Shown: positions 24,103 through 33,816, counted from the first letter of the stretch. The stretch is DNA of 64,000 nucleotides from Candidatus Marispirochaeta associata (GCA_001749745.1 JWTM01000553.1:79969-143968); one strand, 5' to 3'. Notes: generated from the letters alone by a model not told the origin. Program-made: numbers and translations.

Positions 24103-26760
24103 CTATTCCTCGATATAGACCAGGTCGATCAGGCGGACAGGGAGTTCTTCGGCGATGATCTCGTCTATTCTCCCCCGTACGCCTGCGCCGGATACGGCGC
24201 TCACCTCTCCGGTAGCCAGTAGAATCTCGACCCCGTCGGCGCTGCGCCGGCGGATACTGAAGCGGCTGCCCCGATCGGGCCGCAGGTTGGCCAGGGATTC
24301 TATAACTACGGTCCGACCCTCGATTCCGGCAACGGTACCTAAAAAGCGTTCTCCCGGTCTGGCTGCGGGCGTGCTCTCTGTCCGGCTGTTCAGCTGATCA
24401 ATCTTCTCCAAGGCCCGCTGATAGAGAGCCTCGTCGGAGAGCTCCCGTTTGAGCGAATCGGCCGCGTCGATCCGGTTGTTGATAAGCAGTCCGCTGTAAC
24501 GCTCGATTTCGGTCAGGGTTTCCCGGCGTCCCTCAATTTCGCCGGCAGCCCTCGATTCCGCCGCCCTTACCTGGGCCACCTCGTTTACATAGCCCCCGAG
24601 TCCGGGAAAGAGTTCACCCACATCCGACTGGTCGAAGAAACGCCGCAGGATGTTTTCGGCCCGGTCGTAATCCGGAGTGCTGCCGCCGAGATTCCGCTCC
24701 AATTCGCTCCGGTAGTTCAGGTAGCCCCGGGCCAGCGAGCTGTAGCGGTCGTCTCCTTCGCGGCGGGTTACTACGTCGACCAGCTCGATCACTGCGGCGT
24801 CGAGATCCTCTTCGAGCTGTTTGCGCTCGGTAATTGCCGATTCAAGCTTTTGCTGTTGTTCCTGCAGGCGGTTGTCGAGTTCCTCTATCCGTCCGGCGTC
24901 TGTTTCCAGTTCAGCCTGCTGCTCGGCCAGGCGCCGGTTGAGTCCTTCGATGCGGGATTCATACTCGGCCCTGGCCGCCTCGATCTCTTCATCGGTGTAG
25001 CGGCTGCTCCCGCCGGGAATCTCCGCGGGCGGTACGGCGACTATCGCTCCGGCCTCATCCTCCGCGGCTTCCGCCTGCTCCTGGTACTCCTCGATCAGGC
25101 TGCGGCCCTCTTCGATCAGCATCGCCATGGATCGGATCTCCTCATCCTTCAAGGCGATCTCGGTCTCAAGTCCCTCGACCCTGGCAAGGGATCCGCTGAG
25201 TTCGGCCTGCAGGGCCGCTGCATTCTCACCCCGCTCCGCTTGGAGTTCCCTGATACGGGCCTCGTACTCCTCCCGGAGCTGATTCAGCGCAGCCTGATTC
25301 TCCCGGCTCAGCGCCGTTCGGGTATCTTCCCTCAGGGTCGACTCGAAACGGTTCAGCGCGGTGTTGAGGGTCTCCCCGTCTTTGACGGCTACCGCATCGG
25401 CGGCTTGTTTATAGGCGGCCAGAGCCTGGGTCGTATTCCCCTGGTTGAGAAACTCCTCTCCCTGACTGATGTACTGCAGGGAGAGCTGCTTGCCCCGGCG
25501 AACCTCTATTTCGTCCAGCCTGTCGACGGCGTTCTGGATCGAGGGGACCGCACTGATGGCGTTCTGGTAGAGTTCCTGGGCATCCTCATCTCTCCCGTCC
25601 GCCAACGCGTTTTCGGCCTGCTCCACCAAGCTGCGGGCGTTAAAGAGGCGTTGGGCCGCCTCTACCAATCCGGCGGTGTCGGCACTCTCGGCGCTCAGCT
25701 CGACCTCAATCTCATCCTCGAGACTATTGAGGATAAAGCGTTCTACATCACGGCGTTTGGCAATTCGGGGCAGGTTCTCGATTCGGGGATCGTCGAGCAG
25801 GCTGCGCAGGGATTCGATCTCGTTCAGAGCTGTCTCGAACTCCTCTGCGGACATGCGCTCGATTATCGACTCATATGAGGCGATGATCTGGTCGTTTAGG
25901 AGATCCTCGTTCTCTTGTCGGCGGGCGATCTCGGCCAGCCGGGCTTCCGCCTCGGAAGAGGCCTCTTCCAGGGCCTGGCGCTCCTCCTCGAAGCGGCTGG
26001 CGAGCTCCGCCTCCCGTTCCGCCGCCTCCTCGAGGATCGCTTCCCGGTCGCGGTTGGCCTCATTCAGGATCTGCTGAGCCACCTCCCGGGCCTGGAGCAG
26101 CTCCTGTTCCTTGGCTTGCAGTTCGGCCTGGCTCTGGATGCGGAACTCCTCTAATCTGGCCTGGAGTTCGTCCTGTTTAGCAATTTCATACTCCCGCAGC
26201 CTGGCCTCGAGCTCCTCCGGGGTGATGTCGAGGGCCTGGAGGCGGTTTCGTTCCGCGGCCAGTTGGGCCTGAAGCTCCGCCTGGAGTTCGGCCTCCCGGC
26301 GGGCCAGGGCGGAATCGAAGTCCTGGCGCAGATTGGCGCTCTGGTTTTCGATCCGGGCCAGCTCGGCTTGAATCTGGTTGATCTCGGCCTCTTTCTCGGC
26401 GATACGGGCCTCGGATTCCCGTTTGAGCTCCTCGATGAGCCGACCTTCGGCGCTGGAGATGGCGTTTACCTCGAGATTCATGCTCTCTTGACGGGCCTCG
26501 AAGAAGCGGGCGGAGAAGTAGAAGCCTGCGGCGACCGAGGCTATGGCGAGCAGGTTGATGAGGGTGGGCAGCAGGAAGCCGTTTTTTTGCGGCTTCAGCC
26601 GGAAGAGATCCTCCGAGACGGCGATGCGGCTCTTTTGAACCACCTCTTCGATGTCGGCCAGGATTTCCCGTCGGTCCTCGTCCGAGATAGAGTCTTCCTG
26701 GGTGAGCAGCTCTTCCTGGGGATCCTCGGGTCCGATGTCGACCGACTCTGAATCGCTCAT
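24103..26760 (-). CDS. Large single-span coiled-coil protein, unknown function
   Basis: 885 residues. An acidic N-terminal region of about 65 residues is followed by a transmembrane helix (LPTLINLLAIASVAAGFYF) and then by hundreds of residues of Glu/Ala/Arg/Leu-rich heptads, consistent with a long coiled coil (three stretches: about 95-330, 500-640, 640-700). A TPR-like stretch is seen near 395-450. The last 80 residues look globular and beta-rich (GTVAGIEGRTVVIESLANLRPDRGSRF), resembling a FlgT- or SH3-like barrel. A structural role in the envelope or cell body is plausible but unproven. Monocistronic; divergent from the cyclase gene. Confidence 0.8.
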   Translation of the reverse strand: MSDSESVDIGPEDPQEELLTQEDSISDEDRREILADIEEVVQKSRIAVSEDLFRLKPQKNGFLLPTLINLLAIASVAAGFYFSARFFEARQESMNLEVNAISSAEGRLIEELKRESEARIAEKEAEINQIQAELARIENQSANLRQDFDSALARREAELQAELQAQLAAERNRLQALDITPEELEARLREYEIAKQDELQARLEEFRIQSQAELQAKEQELLQAREVAQQILNEANRDREAILEEAAEREAELASRFEEERQALEEASSEAEARLAEIARRQENEDLLNDQIIASYESIIERMSAEEFETALNEIESLRSLLDDPRIENLPRIAKRRDVERFILNSLEDEIEVELSAESADTAGLVEAAQRLFNARSLVEQAENALADGRDEDAQELYQNAISAVPSIQNAVDRLDEIEVRRGKQLSLQYISQGEEFLNQGNTTQALAAYKQAADAVAVKDGETLNTALNRFESTLREDTRTALSRENQAALNQLREEYEARIRELQAERGENAAALQAELSGSLARVEGLETEIALKDEEIRSMAMLIEEGRSLIEEYQEQAEAAEDEAGAIVAVPPAEIPGGSSRYTDEEIEAARAEYESRIEGLNRRLAEQQAELETDAGRIEELDNRLQEQQQKLESAITERKQLEEDLDAAVIELVDVVTRREGDDRYSSLARGYLNYRSELERNLGGSTPDYDRAENILRRFFDQSDVGELFPGLGGYVNEVAQVRAAESRAAGEIEGRRETLTEIERYSGLLINNRIDAADSLKRELSDEALYQRALEKIDQLNSRTESTPAARPGERFLGTVAGIEGRTVVIESLANLRPDRGSRFSIRRRSADGVEILLATGEVSAVSGAGVRGRIDEIIAEELPVRLIDLVYIEE

Positions 26761-26879
26761 GGGTAAATTCTCCTAAACTCTTATCGGCAGATACTACCTC
26801 TAGTATAACCATTTTTTTGGCGGCCGGTAGCTCAAGTAGCGAAGAGAATCAGCCGATTTTTGTAGCGAAGGTATAGTCT

Positions 26880-28544
26880 GTGAGAATTCGTGCCAAGATT
26901 GTCTTCGTTGTCGTTCCGCTCCTCATTGCCGCCCTGTTGATCAGCGGCACCATAAGCTCGTATTCCGCCCGCAGCGGGATGACCCGCATCGCCATGTCCT
27001 CCCTGGGTTTCAAGGCCCAGGAGCTGAACAAGTATATGGAGAGCCAGTGGAACCTGCTGGTAACCAACGAGCTCAACGAGGATGAGGAGTTCTTACGGGT
27101 AACGAAATCGGCCATAGAGGCCTATGCGGAGTCGGTGATCCGAACCGAGAGCGAGTTGATTTTCGCCGTTTCCCGAGAGGGAGAGCCGGAGCTAACCATG
27201 TCGACCGCAGAGCTCTCCCTGGATGATGCCGACCGTGCCGAACTGCAACGGCTGATCGAGGCCGGCCGGGACGGCTGGATCGAGTTCGACCTCGTCGGAG
27301 CCTCCCGGGTAGGGCACGCCTTTCGTTTCATCCCCTTCGACTGGTATGTCTTCGTCTCCGAGGATCAGCGTACCTTCTACAAAGAGGTAACCGAGATCAC
27401 CGTCAGAAATGCGATCGTTCTGGGGGTCTCGATTCTGGTCTCCCTTATTATGCTTCTGATGTTCACCGGCATTATTACCGGACCCATAACCCGGGTCGTC
27501 TCCACTATGAAGGGGATCATCTCCGACAACGACCTCTCGGCCCGGGTAGCGGTGGAGTACAGGGACGAGATAGGCGAACTGGCACACACCTTCAACATCA
27601 TGGTGGGCGAGTTACAGAAGGCCTACGAACAGATCAAGGGCTTCGCCTTCAAGGCGGTGCTGGCTCAGAAAAACGAACATAAGGTCCGCAATATCTTCCA
27701 GAAGTACGTTCCCAAGGATGTGATCGACTCTATCTTCGATAATCCTGATGCGGCCCTGGTGGGCGACAACAAGATTGTGGCCATCCTCTTTTCCGATATT
27801 CGCTCCTTTACGACCATCTCCGAGGGATACAATCCCGATGAGCTGGTGGCGGAGTTGAATCGCTATTTCGAGATCATGGTGGACATTATAATGGAGCACG
27901 GAGGGATCATCGATAAGTACATCGGCGATGCGATTATGGCCTTCTTCGGCGCTCCGGTAAAGCATAAGAACGACGCCCTGAACGCGGTGGCTGTGGCCCT
28001 GAAGATGCAGAAGGCGCTGCGCATCTTCAACCGCGAGCTCGAGGAGCGGGGCAAGCCCAAATTCGTCACCGGGATCGGGGTAAATTACGGCGTGGTCACC
28101 GTCGGGAATATCGGTAGCCAGAAGAAGATGGACTATACCATCATCGGCGATAACGTCAATCTCGGCTCCCGGCTCGAGGGGCTCACCAAACCCTATAAAC
28201 AGGATGTGATCTTCTCAGAAAGCGTCTTCCGTCGGGTCAAGGATACCTACCCCTGTCGTCTGGTCGATAAGGTTCAGGTTAAAGGGAAGACCACCGGAGC
28301 CAATATCTACACCGCCTACGAATCCGCCGATCCCCGGCTCGAACAGGCCCTTAAGATCCATCATGCGGCCATGGCCCGCTATTACGCCCTCGATTTCGAG
28401 GGGGCCAAGCAGTACTTCGAAGCGGTAATCAAGCTCCTGCCCGGAGACTTTCTGACCGAAATGTACCTGGATCGCTGCGACCGTTACCTCAAGAACCCGC
28501 CGCCGCAGAACTGGAACGGCGTCGAGATTTTGACGAGCAAGTAG
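26880..28544 (+). CDS. Class III adenylate cyclase with extracytoplasmic sensor and HAMP domain
   Basis: 554 residues, GTG start. One span near the N-terminus (IVFVVVPLLIAALLIS), an extracytoplasmic region of about 140 residues, a second span near 178-200, HAMP (ITGPITRVVSTMKGIISDNDLSARV), and a cyclase catalytic domain at about 290-470. Metal-binding Asp residues are seen in LFSDIRSFTTISE (near 305) and YIGDAIMAFFGAPV, and the transition-state Asn/Arg in IGDNVNLGSRLEG. A TPR-like tail follows (HHAAMARYYALDFEGAKQYFEAVI). It makes cAMP, or less likely cGMP, in response to an external cue. Confidence 0.92.
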   Translation: MRIRAKIVFVVVPLLIAALLISGTISSYSARSGMTRIAMSSLGFKAQELNKYMESQWNLLVTNELNEDEEFLRVTKSAIEAYAESVIRTESELIFAVSREGEPELTMSTAELSLDDADRAELQRLIEAGRDGWIEFDLVGASRVGHAFRFIPFDWYVFVSEDQRTFYKEVTEITVRNAIVLGVSILVSLIMLLMFTGIITGPITRVVSTMKGIISDNDLSARVAVEYRDEIGELAHTFNIMVGELQKAYEQIKGFAFKAVLAQKNEHKVRNIFQKYVPKDVIDSIFDNPDAALVGDNKIVAILFSDIRSFTTISEGYNPDELVAELNRYFEIMVDIIMEHGGIIDKYIGDAIMAFFGAPVKHKNDALNAVAVALKMQKALRIFNRELEERGKPKFVTGIGVNYGVVTVGNIGSQKKMDYTIIGDNVNLGSRLEGLTKPYKQDVIFSESVFRRVKDTYPCRLVDKVQVKGKTTGANIYTAYESADPRLEQALKIHHAAMARYYALDFEGAKQYFEAVIKLLPGDFLTEMYLDRCDRYLKNPPPQNWNGVEILTSK

Positions 28545-28609
28545 AAAGTTTTTCCTATGAGTGAATCTTTTGTGCTATAATAGAAAAGATTCATGTATGG
28601 AGGAAACTT

Positions 28610-29833
28610 TTGGATATCATTCCCCGCGACCTCTATCTCAAGAGAATAACACCCTACATCGATAAACCACTGGTGAAGGTAATAAGTGGAACTCGTAGAT
28701 GCGGAAAAAGCACAATCCTTAAATTGCTCCGCCGCTATCTTCTTGCGAAAGGGGCGGCGCCGGAGCAGATTATCTACATAAATAAGGAATCCCTTCAATT
28801 TGAAGAGGTACGATCGTATCGCGACCTCTATACCTATTTCGAGAACGCGGAGGCCTTGCTGCTTAAGAAGCGTAAACGCTACCTGTTTGTTGATGAGGTC
28901 CAGGAAATAGAGGGGTGGGAACGCACTATTGCTTCCTTGCTCGCAGAAGGCCGAGCTGATATTTATATTACCGGATCTAACGCAAGACTTCTCTCTTCGG
29001 AGTTGGCCACTCTCTTGACCGGCAGATATGTCGAGATAGCTGTATATCCACTTTCATTTGCCGAGTTCGTCTCCTTTCAAAAGAGCATCGCTCCCGACAC
29101 CGCATCTATTCAGGATCTCTTTCCCCTCTACCTACGCTTTGGGGGCTTTCCCGGTTTGCATTCGCTGGCTCTACACGATCAGGTCGTATTCCCCTATCTC
29201 GATTCATTGTTCGATTCCATTCTATTAAAGGATGTGGTTCAACGCTACAATCTGCGAGAACCTGCTCAGTTAGAGAGAATTGTTCGTTTTCTCTTTGATA
29301 ACTGCGGGAATGTAACGACCGCCAAGCGAATCAGTGATTATTTAAAGAGTCAGCGGAGTCCGCTCTCGGTAACACGGGTTCAGAACTATTTGTCCTATCT
29401 GGAGCACGCATTTCTTCTCTATCGAGTGCCCCGCTTCGATCTAAAGGGTTTAAGATTTCTGGAGCTTTACGATAAGTATTATGTCGGTGATATCGGTTTA
29501 CGGCATGGATTGATAGGCTACCGGGACGGCGATATAGGCGGGCTGTTGGAGAATGTCGTCTACCTCGAGTTGTTGACCCGAGGATATGCAGTTTCCATCG
29601 GTAAGCTCGGGGATCGGGAAGTGGATTTCATAGCCCAACGAGAGAAGGAACGGCTCTACATTCAGGTTACCTATCTGTTAGCGGATGAAACAACACGCTT
29701 GAGGGAGTTCAGCGTTCTCCAACTCATCGAGGACTCCTACCCCAAACTGGTTTTGTCGATGGATTCAATATATCCTGAGGATACCCAAGGAATTCGCTGG
29801 ATGAATCTGTTGGATTGGTTGATGGAAGGGTAA
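28610..29833 (+). CDS. AAA ATPase with DUF4143 C-terminal domain
   Basis: 407 residues, TTG start with GGAGG 6 nt upstream and a TATAAT box at 28577-28582. P-loop ISGTRRCGKSTILK near residue 25, Walker B RYLFVDEVQEIEGWE, sensor ITGSNARLLSSELATLLTGRY. The C-terminal DUF4143 nuclease-like part has EVDFIAQ and IQVTYLLADETTRLRE. Such ATPases are widespread accessory genes of unknown role. The gene is visibly more A/T-rich than its neighbours, which suggests acquisition. Confidence 0.88.
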   Translation: MDIIPRDLYLKRITPYIDKPLVKVISGTRRCGKSTILKLLRRYLLAKGAAPEQIIYINKESLQFEEVRSYRDLYTYFENAEALLLKKRKRYLFVDEVQEIEGWERTIASLLAEGRADIYITGSNARLLSSELATLLTGRYVEIAVYPLSFAEFVSFQKSIAPDTASIQDLFPLYLRFGGFPGLHSLALHDQVVFPYLDSLFDSILLKDVVQRYNLREPAQLERIVRFLFDNCGNVTTAKRISDYLKSQRSPLSVTRVQNYLSYLEHAFLLYRVPRFDLKGLRFLELYDKYYVGDIGLRHGLIGYRDGDIGGLLENVVYLELLTRGYAVSIGKLGDREVDFIAQREKERLYIQVTYLLADETTRLREFSVLQLIEDSYPKLVLSMDSIYPEDTQGIRWMNLLDWLMEG

Positions 29834-29919
29834 CGTCTCCGGCCGATGTTTCCATCAATGGTGCTGTATATAATATTTCCCATTGCTGTGAGTCGGCAAT
29901 AATTATTATTATATCACTA

Positions 29920-30930
29920 ATGAATGCTGAGAGAACCTTCATGTGGTCGCGGTTCATACCGGCCGTCGCCGCTTTAATTATACTGATCCTGCTAACCGCT
30001 TGCGGGAGCGCGAAGAGCGTCCCCGCCGCCGACATGCTTCCCGACGATGAGCCGGCGGTCATCCCGCTGGAAGGTCCTATCGTGGTCGCCCTGCAACCCG
30101 GACACTGGAAGATCGACGAACTCCCGGCCGAGGCGCGGCGCAGGCCGCGAAGCATCGGGGCCGTACACGCCGGCGTCCGCGAGGTGGATATCAATCTGGC
30201 CGTGGTGGATGCACTGGTTCCGCTCTTAGAGGAGGAGGGCTGGCGTGTTTTTGTGGTGCCCGCCACGGTGCCCCCTGGCTTGAGGGCGGATGCCTTTATA
30301 TCCGTCCATGCCGACTGGGGGGGAACTCCGGCCAGACAGGGCTGGAAGCTCGCTCCCCCCTGGCGACCGAGCAGGGCCGCAAATCGGCTTGCCGATTCGC
30401 TGCGGGCCTCATTTGCCGACGAGTCGAACCTGGTCGAGGATGTGGGAGGCGTAACCGTCGGGATGCGCGGCTACTTCGGGTTCAGCTCTCACCGTTATAC
30501 CCATGCCTCGAGTCCCTATACACCCGCTGTTCTGGTGGAACTCGGCTTCGTTACCAATCAGAGAGAGCGGGAGCTGATGTCCGGCAACCCCGAGTATTAC
30601 GCCGCGATCATCCATCGCGGTCTCGAACGCCACTTCTATCGCCATGGTCGGGCTCCGGTAGCGGATTTGGTGCCGACCAGCTTCCCCATCCTCTATGCGG
30701 GCAGCGACGGCGTCGAGGTTCGCAACCGACCGTCGGAATCGGGGGCGGTTATCGCCACTCTCGAGGCCGGTACTCGGCTGCGCCCGGTGGACGAGGCGGG
30801 AGACTGGTACGAGTTCTTTTTACGCAATCCCTGGCGGATCGGTTTTATCCATCGCAGGGATCTCGCTGCGGAGCTGGCGCAAGCCGATGAAGAAGTAGAA
30901 AACCGGGAGCTGTCTGAAAGCGGCTCCTGA
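29920..30930 (+). CDS. N-acetylmuramoyl-L-alanine amidase-like lipoprotein with SH3 domain
   Basis: Cell-wall hydrolase of the Amidase_3 fold. A lipobox (ILLTACGS) lies near residue 25-30, followed by VALQPGHWKIDELPAE (first zinc His), REVDINLAVVDALVPLLEEEGW (zinc Glu), DAFISVHADWG (second His) and VLVELGFVTNQRERELM (catalytic Glu). The C-terminal ~65 residues form a bacterial SH3-type domain (VEVRNRPSESGAVIATLEAGT). ATG 29920 is preceded by TTGCTG-18-TATTAT ending 7 nt upstream, so it may be leaderless; ATG 29941 is an alternative. The first 35 codons of the longest frame overlap the ATPase gene and are unlikely. Confidence 0.85.
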   Translation: MNAERTFMWSRFIPAVAALIILILLTACGSAKSVPAADMLPDDEPAVIPLEGPIVVALQPGHWKIDELPAEARRRPRSIGAVHAGVREVDINLAVVDALVPLLEEEGWRVFVVPATVPPGLRADAFISVHADWGGTPARQGWKLAPPWRPSRAANRLADSLRASFADESNLVEDVGGVTVGMRGYFGFSSHRYTHASSPYTPAVLVELGFVTNQRERELMSGNPEYYAAIIHRGLERHFYRHGRAPVADLVPTSFPILYAGSDGVEVRNRPSESGAVIATLEAGTRLRPVDEAGDWYEFFLRNPWRIGFIHRRDLAAELAQADEEVENRELSESGS

Positions 30931-30941
30931 GGAGGAAATCT

Positions 30942-31379
30942 ATGGCACGAGTAAGCACCTATCTCAATTTCGAACGGGAAACCGAGGCCGCCTTCGCCTT
31001 CTATAAATCGGTATTCGGAACCGACTATGAAGGTCCGCTGATGCGCTTCTCCGAGATGCCGCCGGAGGAGGGCGCGCCGCCGCTGCCCGAGGAGGACAAG
31101 AACCTGGTGATGCATGTTGCGTTGCCCATAACCGCAGGTTATCTCTTGATGGGGAGCGATATGCCCGAGTCCATGGGGATGAAACTTACCGTGGGTAACA
31201 ACAGCTCCATCATGCTCGAGCTCGATAGTCGGGAGGAGACCGAAGGCCTCTTCAAGGCCCTTTCTGCCGGGGGGAAGATCGATATGGAGCTGGGCGATAT
31301 GTTCTGGGGCGACTACTTCGGTTCCTTCACCGATAAGTTCGGTGTTCAGTGGATGGTTTCTTGTCCGAGCGGAAAGTAG
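30942..31379 (+). CDS. VOC-superfamily (PhnB-like) protein
   Basis: 145-residue glyoxalase/bleomycin-resistance fold protein of the PhnB-like subgroup: YLNFERETEAAFAFYKSVFGTDYEG, HVALPITAGYLLMGSD, ETEGLFKALSAGGKI, FWGDYFGSFTDKFGVQWMVSC. Function not predictable; members range from metalloenzymes to binding proteins. AGGAGG ribosome site, 11 bp after the amidase stop, so probably co-transcribed. Confidence 0.85.
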   Translation: MARVSTYLNFERETEAAFAFYKSVFGTDYEGPLMRFSEMPPEEGAPPLPEEDKNLVMHVALPITAGYLLMGSDMPESMGMKLTVGNNSSIMLELDSREETEGLFKALSAGGKIDMELGDMFWGDYFGSFTDKFGVQWMVSCPSGK

Positions 31380-31457
31380 TCGATCTTATTTGATCACCTT
31401 GCGTATCAGCTTGCTGACCAGGTCCTCAGCTTTTCAGGCAGTGTGATAGAATAGCCT

Positions 31458-32114
31458 ATGAGAATCGCTAGGGGACCGCTTGCTCTTATTCTCTCTACAA
31501 TCTCTCTGATTGCCCTAAATGCCGGAGGCGTCTCTGAGGAGGTGCATACCTCCTTCAAAGCCGGCGAGGGCTTTGTGGTGGATGGCGAGGTACGCTTTCT
31601 GGTGTCCTATCATCTCTACCGCGCACCGGAGGGCTTGCGCCGGTTTCCCGACGGCGGGCAATCGAAGACCCTCTTGCACCGGAGCTATGTCGTGGCCGTT
31701 CGCGGCGATAATCCGGTCATGCTGGAAGCATTGCCCGGCGAAGCACTGGCGACCCGGGAGCTTGCTTCAAAGAGCGCTGAGCTCTTTCTCTCTCATGGAG
31801 CCCCGGCGGAAGCATTCGACATGAATGTCACTAACCGCCTGCTGCGTGAATACGGACTCGGAGCCGCCGGATTCCCGTCGCCCCTTGAGTACTGTGAAAA
31901 AAGGCGCAAGGCCTACCTCGATGATATTGTGAATTTGCGGGGCGACCTTCAGTATCGGAAGGAGATAATCCGGGTTCTCGATATCCAGGGCGATGAGGCT
32001 GCAGCCCTGATCGAGAGAATGCAGGCTCGAGAGGAAAAACTTGAAGGAAGTAAGAGGATGGAGTACGCGCTCTACTCGGAGGATACCAGGGCGGAGTTGC
32101 GAGAAAATCTATAA
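31458..32114 (+). CDS. Hypothetical exported protein
   Basis: 218 residues, not recognised. The N-terminus has a hydrophobic segment (PLALILSTISLIALNAGG) compatible with a signal peptide. The remainder is mixed alpha/beta, with a Glu/Arg-rich helical C-terminus (ALIERMQAREEKLEGSKRMEYAL). The ATG lies 6 nt after TAGAAT in an extended -10 context (TGA-TAGAAT), with no Shine-Dalgarno, so a leaderless message is likely. Confidence 0.6.
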   Translation: MRIARGPLALILSTISLIALNAGGVSEEVHTSFKAGEGFVVDGEVRFLVSYHLYRAPEGLRRFPDGGQSKTLLHRSYVVAVRGDNPVMLEALPGEALATRELASKSAELFLSHGAPAEAFDMNVTNRLLREYGLGAAGFPSPLEYCEKRRKAYLDDIVNLRGDLQYRKEIIRVLDIQGDEAAALIERMQAREEKLEGSKRMEYALYSEDTRAELRENL

Positions 32115-32154
32115 CTCTGAGCGCACCTGATTATCACATGTACGAGGCGAAATT

Positions 32155-33297
32155 TTGACGTCTAAAGATCGCTTTCTTACTGCTATCCAAAATAAGGTCC
32201 CCGACCAGGTCCCCGTTAGTCCGGATATCTCCAACTACATCCCGGCCCGGATGAGCGGGCTACCCTTCTGGAAGATCTACTTTACCGACGAGCTGCCGCT
32301 CTGGCGAGCCTATCTAATGGCTGCCGACTATTTTAAGCTGGACATGTGGATAGGTTCCTGCCTCTCGCTTCCGACTATTCCCCGCGGCCGGGTGGAGATC
32401 GAGCACCGGATCGTGGAAGTTGCCGTCGACGGCTCCGCGCTGCGTCGCACTCTCTACCGCACCCCGGACGGCGAGCTCACTGAAGAAGAGGTCTGCTTCG
32501 CCGGCGAGCCGCCGACTCGGCGGGAGCGGTTGATCAAGGATCTGGAACGGGACTTGCCGAAGCTACGATGGCTGTTGCGGGAGGAGGAGCGGCTTGATCT
32601 CGCGCAGATCGACGAGATCAGCGCCGAATGCGAGGTTCGCAATCAGGCCTTCGGGCTGGGAATAAGCTTTCCCGGATTCCAGAACTGGGAGGGCGCGGTG
32701 GAAGGGAGCGTAATGACCCTCACCTACGCCGAAGCGGATACCCCCCACATTCTCGAGGAGTGGATGGAAATACAGCTCGACACAGGTACCAGGTTGGTTG
32801 AGCAGTATATAGGGCTAAAGCCTGATTATCTGACCTTGGGTGGGTCGGGGACTCTGACGCTCGCATCGCCGTCGCTGGCTCGGAAGTACGCTCTCCCGGC
32901 GATTCAGAAGTGGTCGGCCATGTGCAAGGAGGCCGGCGTGCCGACGATACTTCATAGCTGCGGTAGATCGTGGGAGTTGGTGGAAATGCTGGCCGAAGAG
33001 AGTGAAGTCTCCTGCATCAATCCTTTAGAGGTGCCGCCCATGGGGGACACTGACCTGGCAACAGTCAAGCGCGAGTACGGCGATCGAATCGCGCTGATGG
33101 GGAATCTACATACCACCGATACGATGCTTCGAGGGAGTGTGGATCAGGTTTACGTCGCCGCAGTGGAGGCAATCCGGGCGGCTGGAGAAGGAGGCGGATT
33201 CATCCTCAGTACCGGCGATCAGTGTCCGCGGGATACACCGGACGAGAATATCTTCGCTCTGCACCGGGCTGTGAATGATGCTGGACGGTACAGGTAA
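32155..33297 (+). CDS. Uroporphyrinogen-decarboxylase-fold protein (URO-D family, methyltransferase-like)
   Basis: 380 residues, TTG start. URO-D superfamily TIM barrel. Outside haem synthesis the family includes corrinoid-dependent methyltransferases such as MtaA/CmuA. Supporting stretches: TSKDRFLTAIQNKVPDQVPV (typical N-terminus), TILHSCGRSWELVEMLAE (metal-binding His-x-Cys), CINPLEVPPMGDTDLATVKREYGDRIALMGNLHT and FILSTGDQCPRDTPDENIFALHRAV. The H-x-C pair suggests a zinc methyltransferase rather than HemE. No corrinoid protein gene is adjacent, so the methyl donor is unknown. Confidence 0.82.
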   Translation: MTSKDRFLTAIQNKVPDQVPVSPDISNYIPARMSGLPFWKIYFTDELPLWRAYLMAADYFKLDMWIGSCLSLPTIPRGRVEIEHRIVEVAVDGSALRRTLYRTPDGELTEEEVCFAGEPPTRRERLIKDLERDLPKLRWLLREEERLDLAQIDEISAECEVRNQAFGLGISFPGFQNWEGAVEGSVMTLTYAEADTPHILEEWMEIQLDTGTRLVEQYIGLKPDYLTLGGSGTLTLASPSLARKYALPAIQKWSAMCKEAGVPTILHSCGRSWELVEMLAEESEVSCINPLEVPPMGDTDLATVKREYGDRIALMGNLHTTDTMLRGSVDQVYVAAVEAIRAAGEGGGFILSTGDQCPRDTPDENIFALHRAVNDAGRYR

Positions 33298-33386
33298 GAC
33301 AAATCAAGCAATGTGGCTGTGAGAAGTTGTTTTGCTTTTAACCTATTGCCGTGCTACCTTTTCACAAAACACTTCCCAAGGAGTAG

Positions 33387-33803
33387 ATGATGGCAAAAAG
33401 CAGCGGATTTTCTAAGACTAAGATTCTGGGGATTGTCCTGGCGGTATTTTTCATCGTCACCGGATTGGTCGGGATTATGAACTATAACTCCTCGGTCAAT
33501 CAGGTTGGCCGGGCAATTGGGAGTCTTTTTGGTCGGAACGGTGGTACAGTAGCCCTGCTGGTTGCGATTGCACAGCTCGTAATCGGCGGAATCATCCTCG
33601 CCGACCTATTTATGGCGATTAGCGCCAAGACGATGAACCTCGCTAAATTGATCATTCTCATCCTCTGGGCGGTGTTCATGGTCATTACGCACCTCTTGGG
33701 CAACAATTTCCTGCAGCCGGATCTCTTGAGTTGGCTTCAGCCGTTAAGCCTGGACGCGGTTGTGCTGGTTTCTCTCTGGATTATCAAGGATGCAGAGATT
33801 TAG
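33387..33803 (+). CDS. Small membrane protein, unknown function
   Basis: 138 residues with about four hydrophobic helices (ILGIVLAVFFIVTGLVGIM, VALLVAIAQLVIGGIILADL, LIILILWAVFMVITHLLG, LDAVVLVSLWIIKDA). Not recognised with confidence. The start is one of two adjacent ATGs after AAGGAG. It borders the accessory island on its right side. Confidence 0.65.
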   Translation: MMAKSSGFSKTKILGIVLAVFFIVTGLVGIMNYNSSVNQVGRAIGSLFGRNGGTVALLVAIAQLVIGGIILADLFMAISAKTMNLAKLIILILWAVFMVITHLLGNNFLQPDLLSWLQPLSLDAVVLVSLWIIKDAEI

Positions 33804-33816
33804 AATACGATAGGAA

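Noticed and set aside
23234..24118. Second open frame in another register over the EamA gene
   Set aside because: Arg/Gly/Pro-rich translation without a hydrophobic pattern; the DMT transporter frame explains the region.
26872..26877. TATAGT as a leaderless promoter for the adenylate cyclase
   Set aside because: It lies only 2 nt before the GTG, so transcription would start inside the gene.
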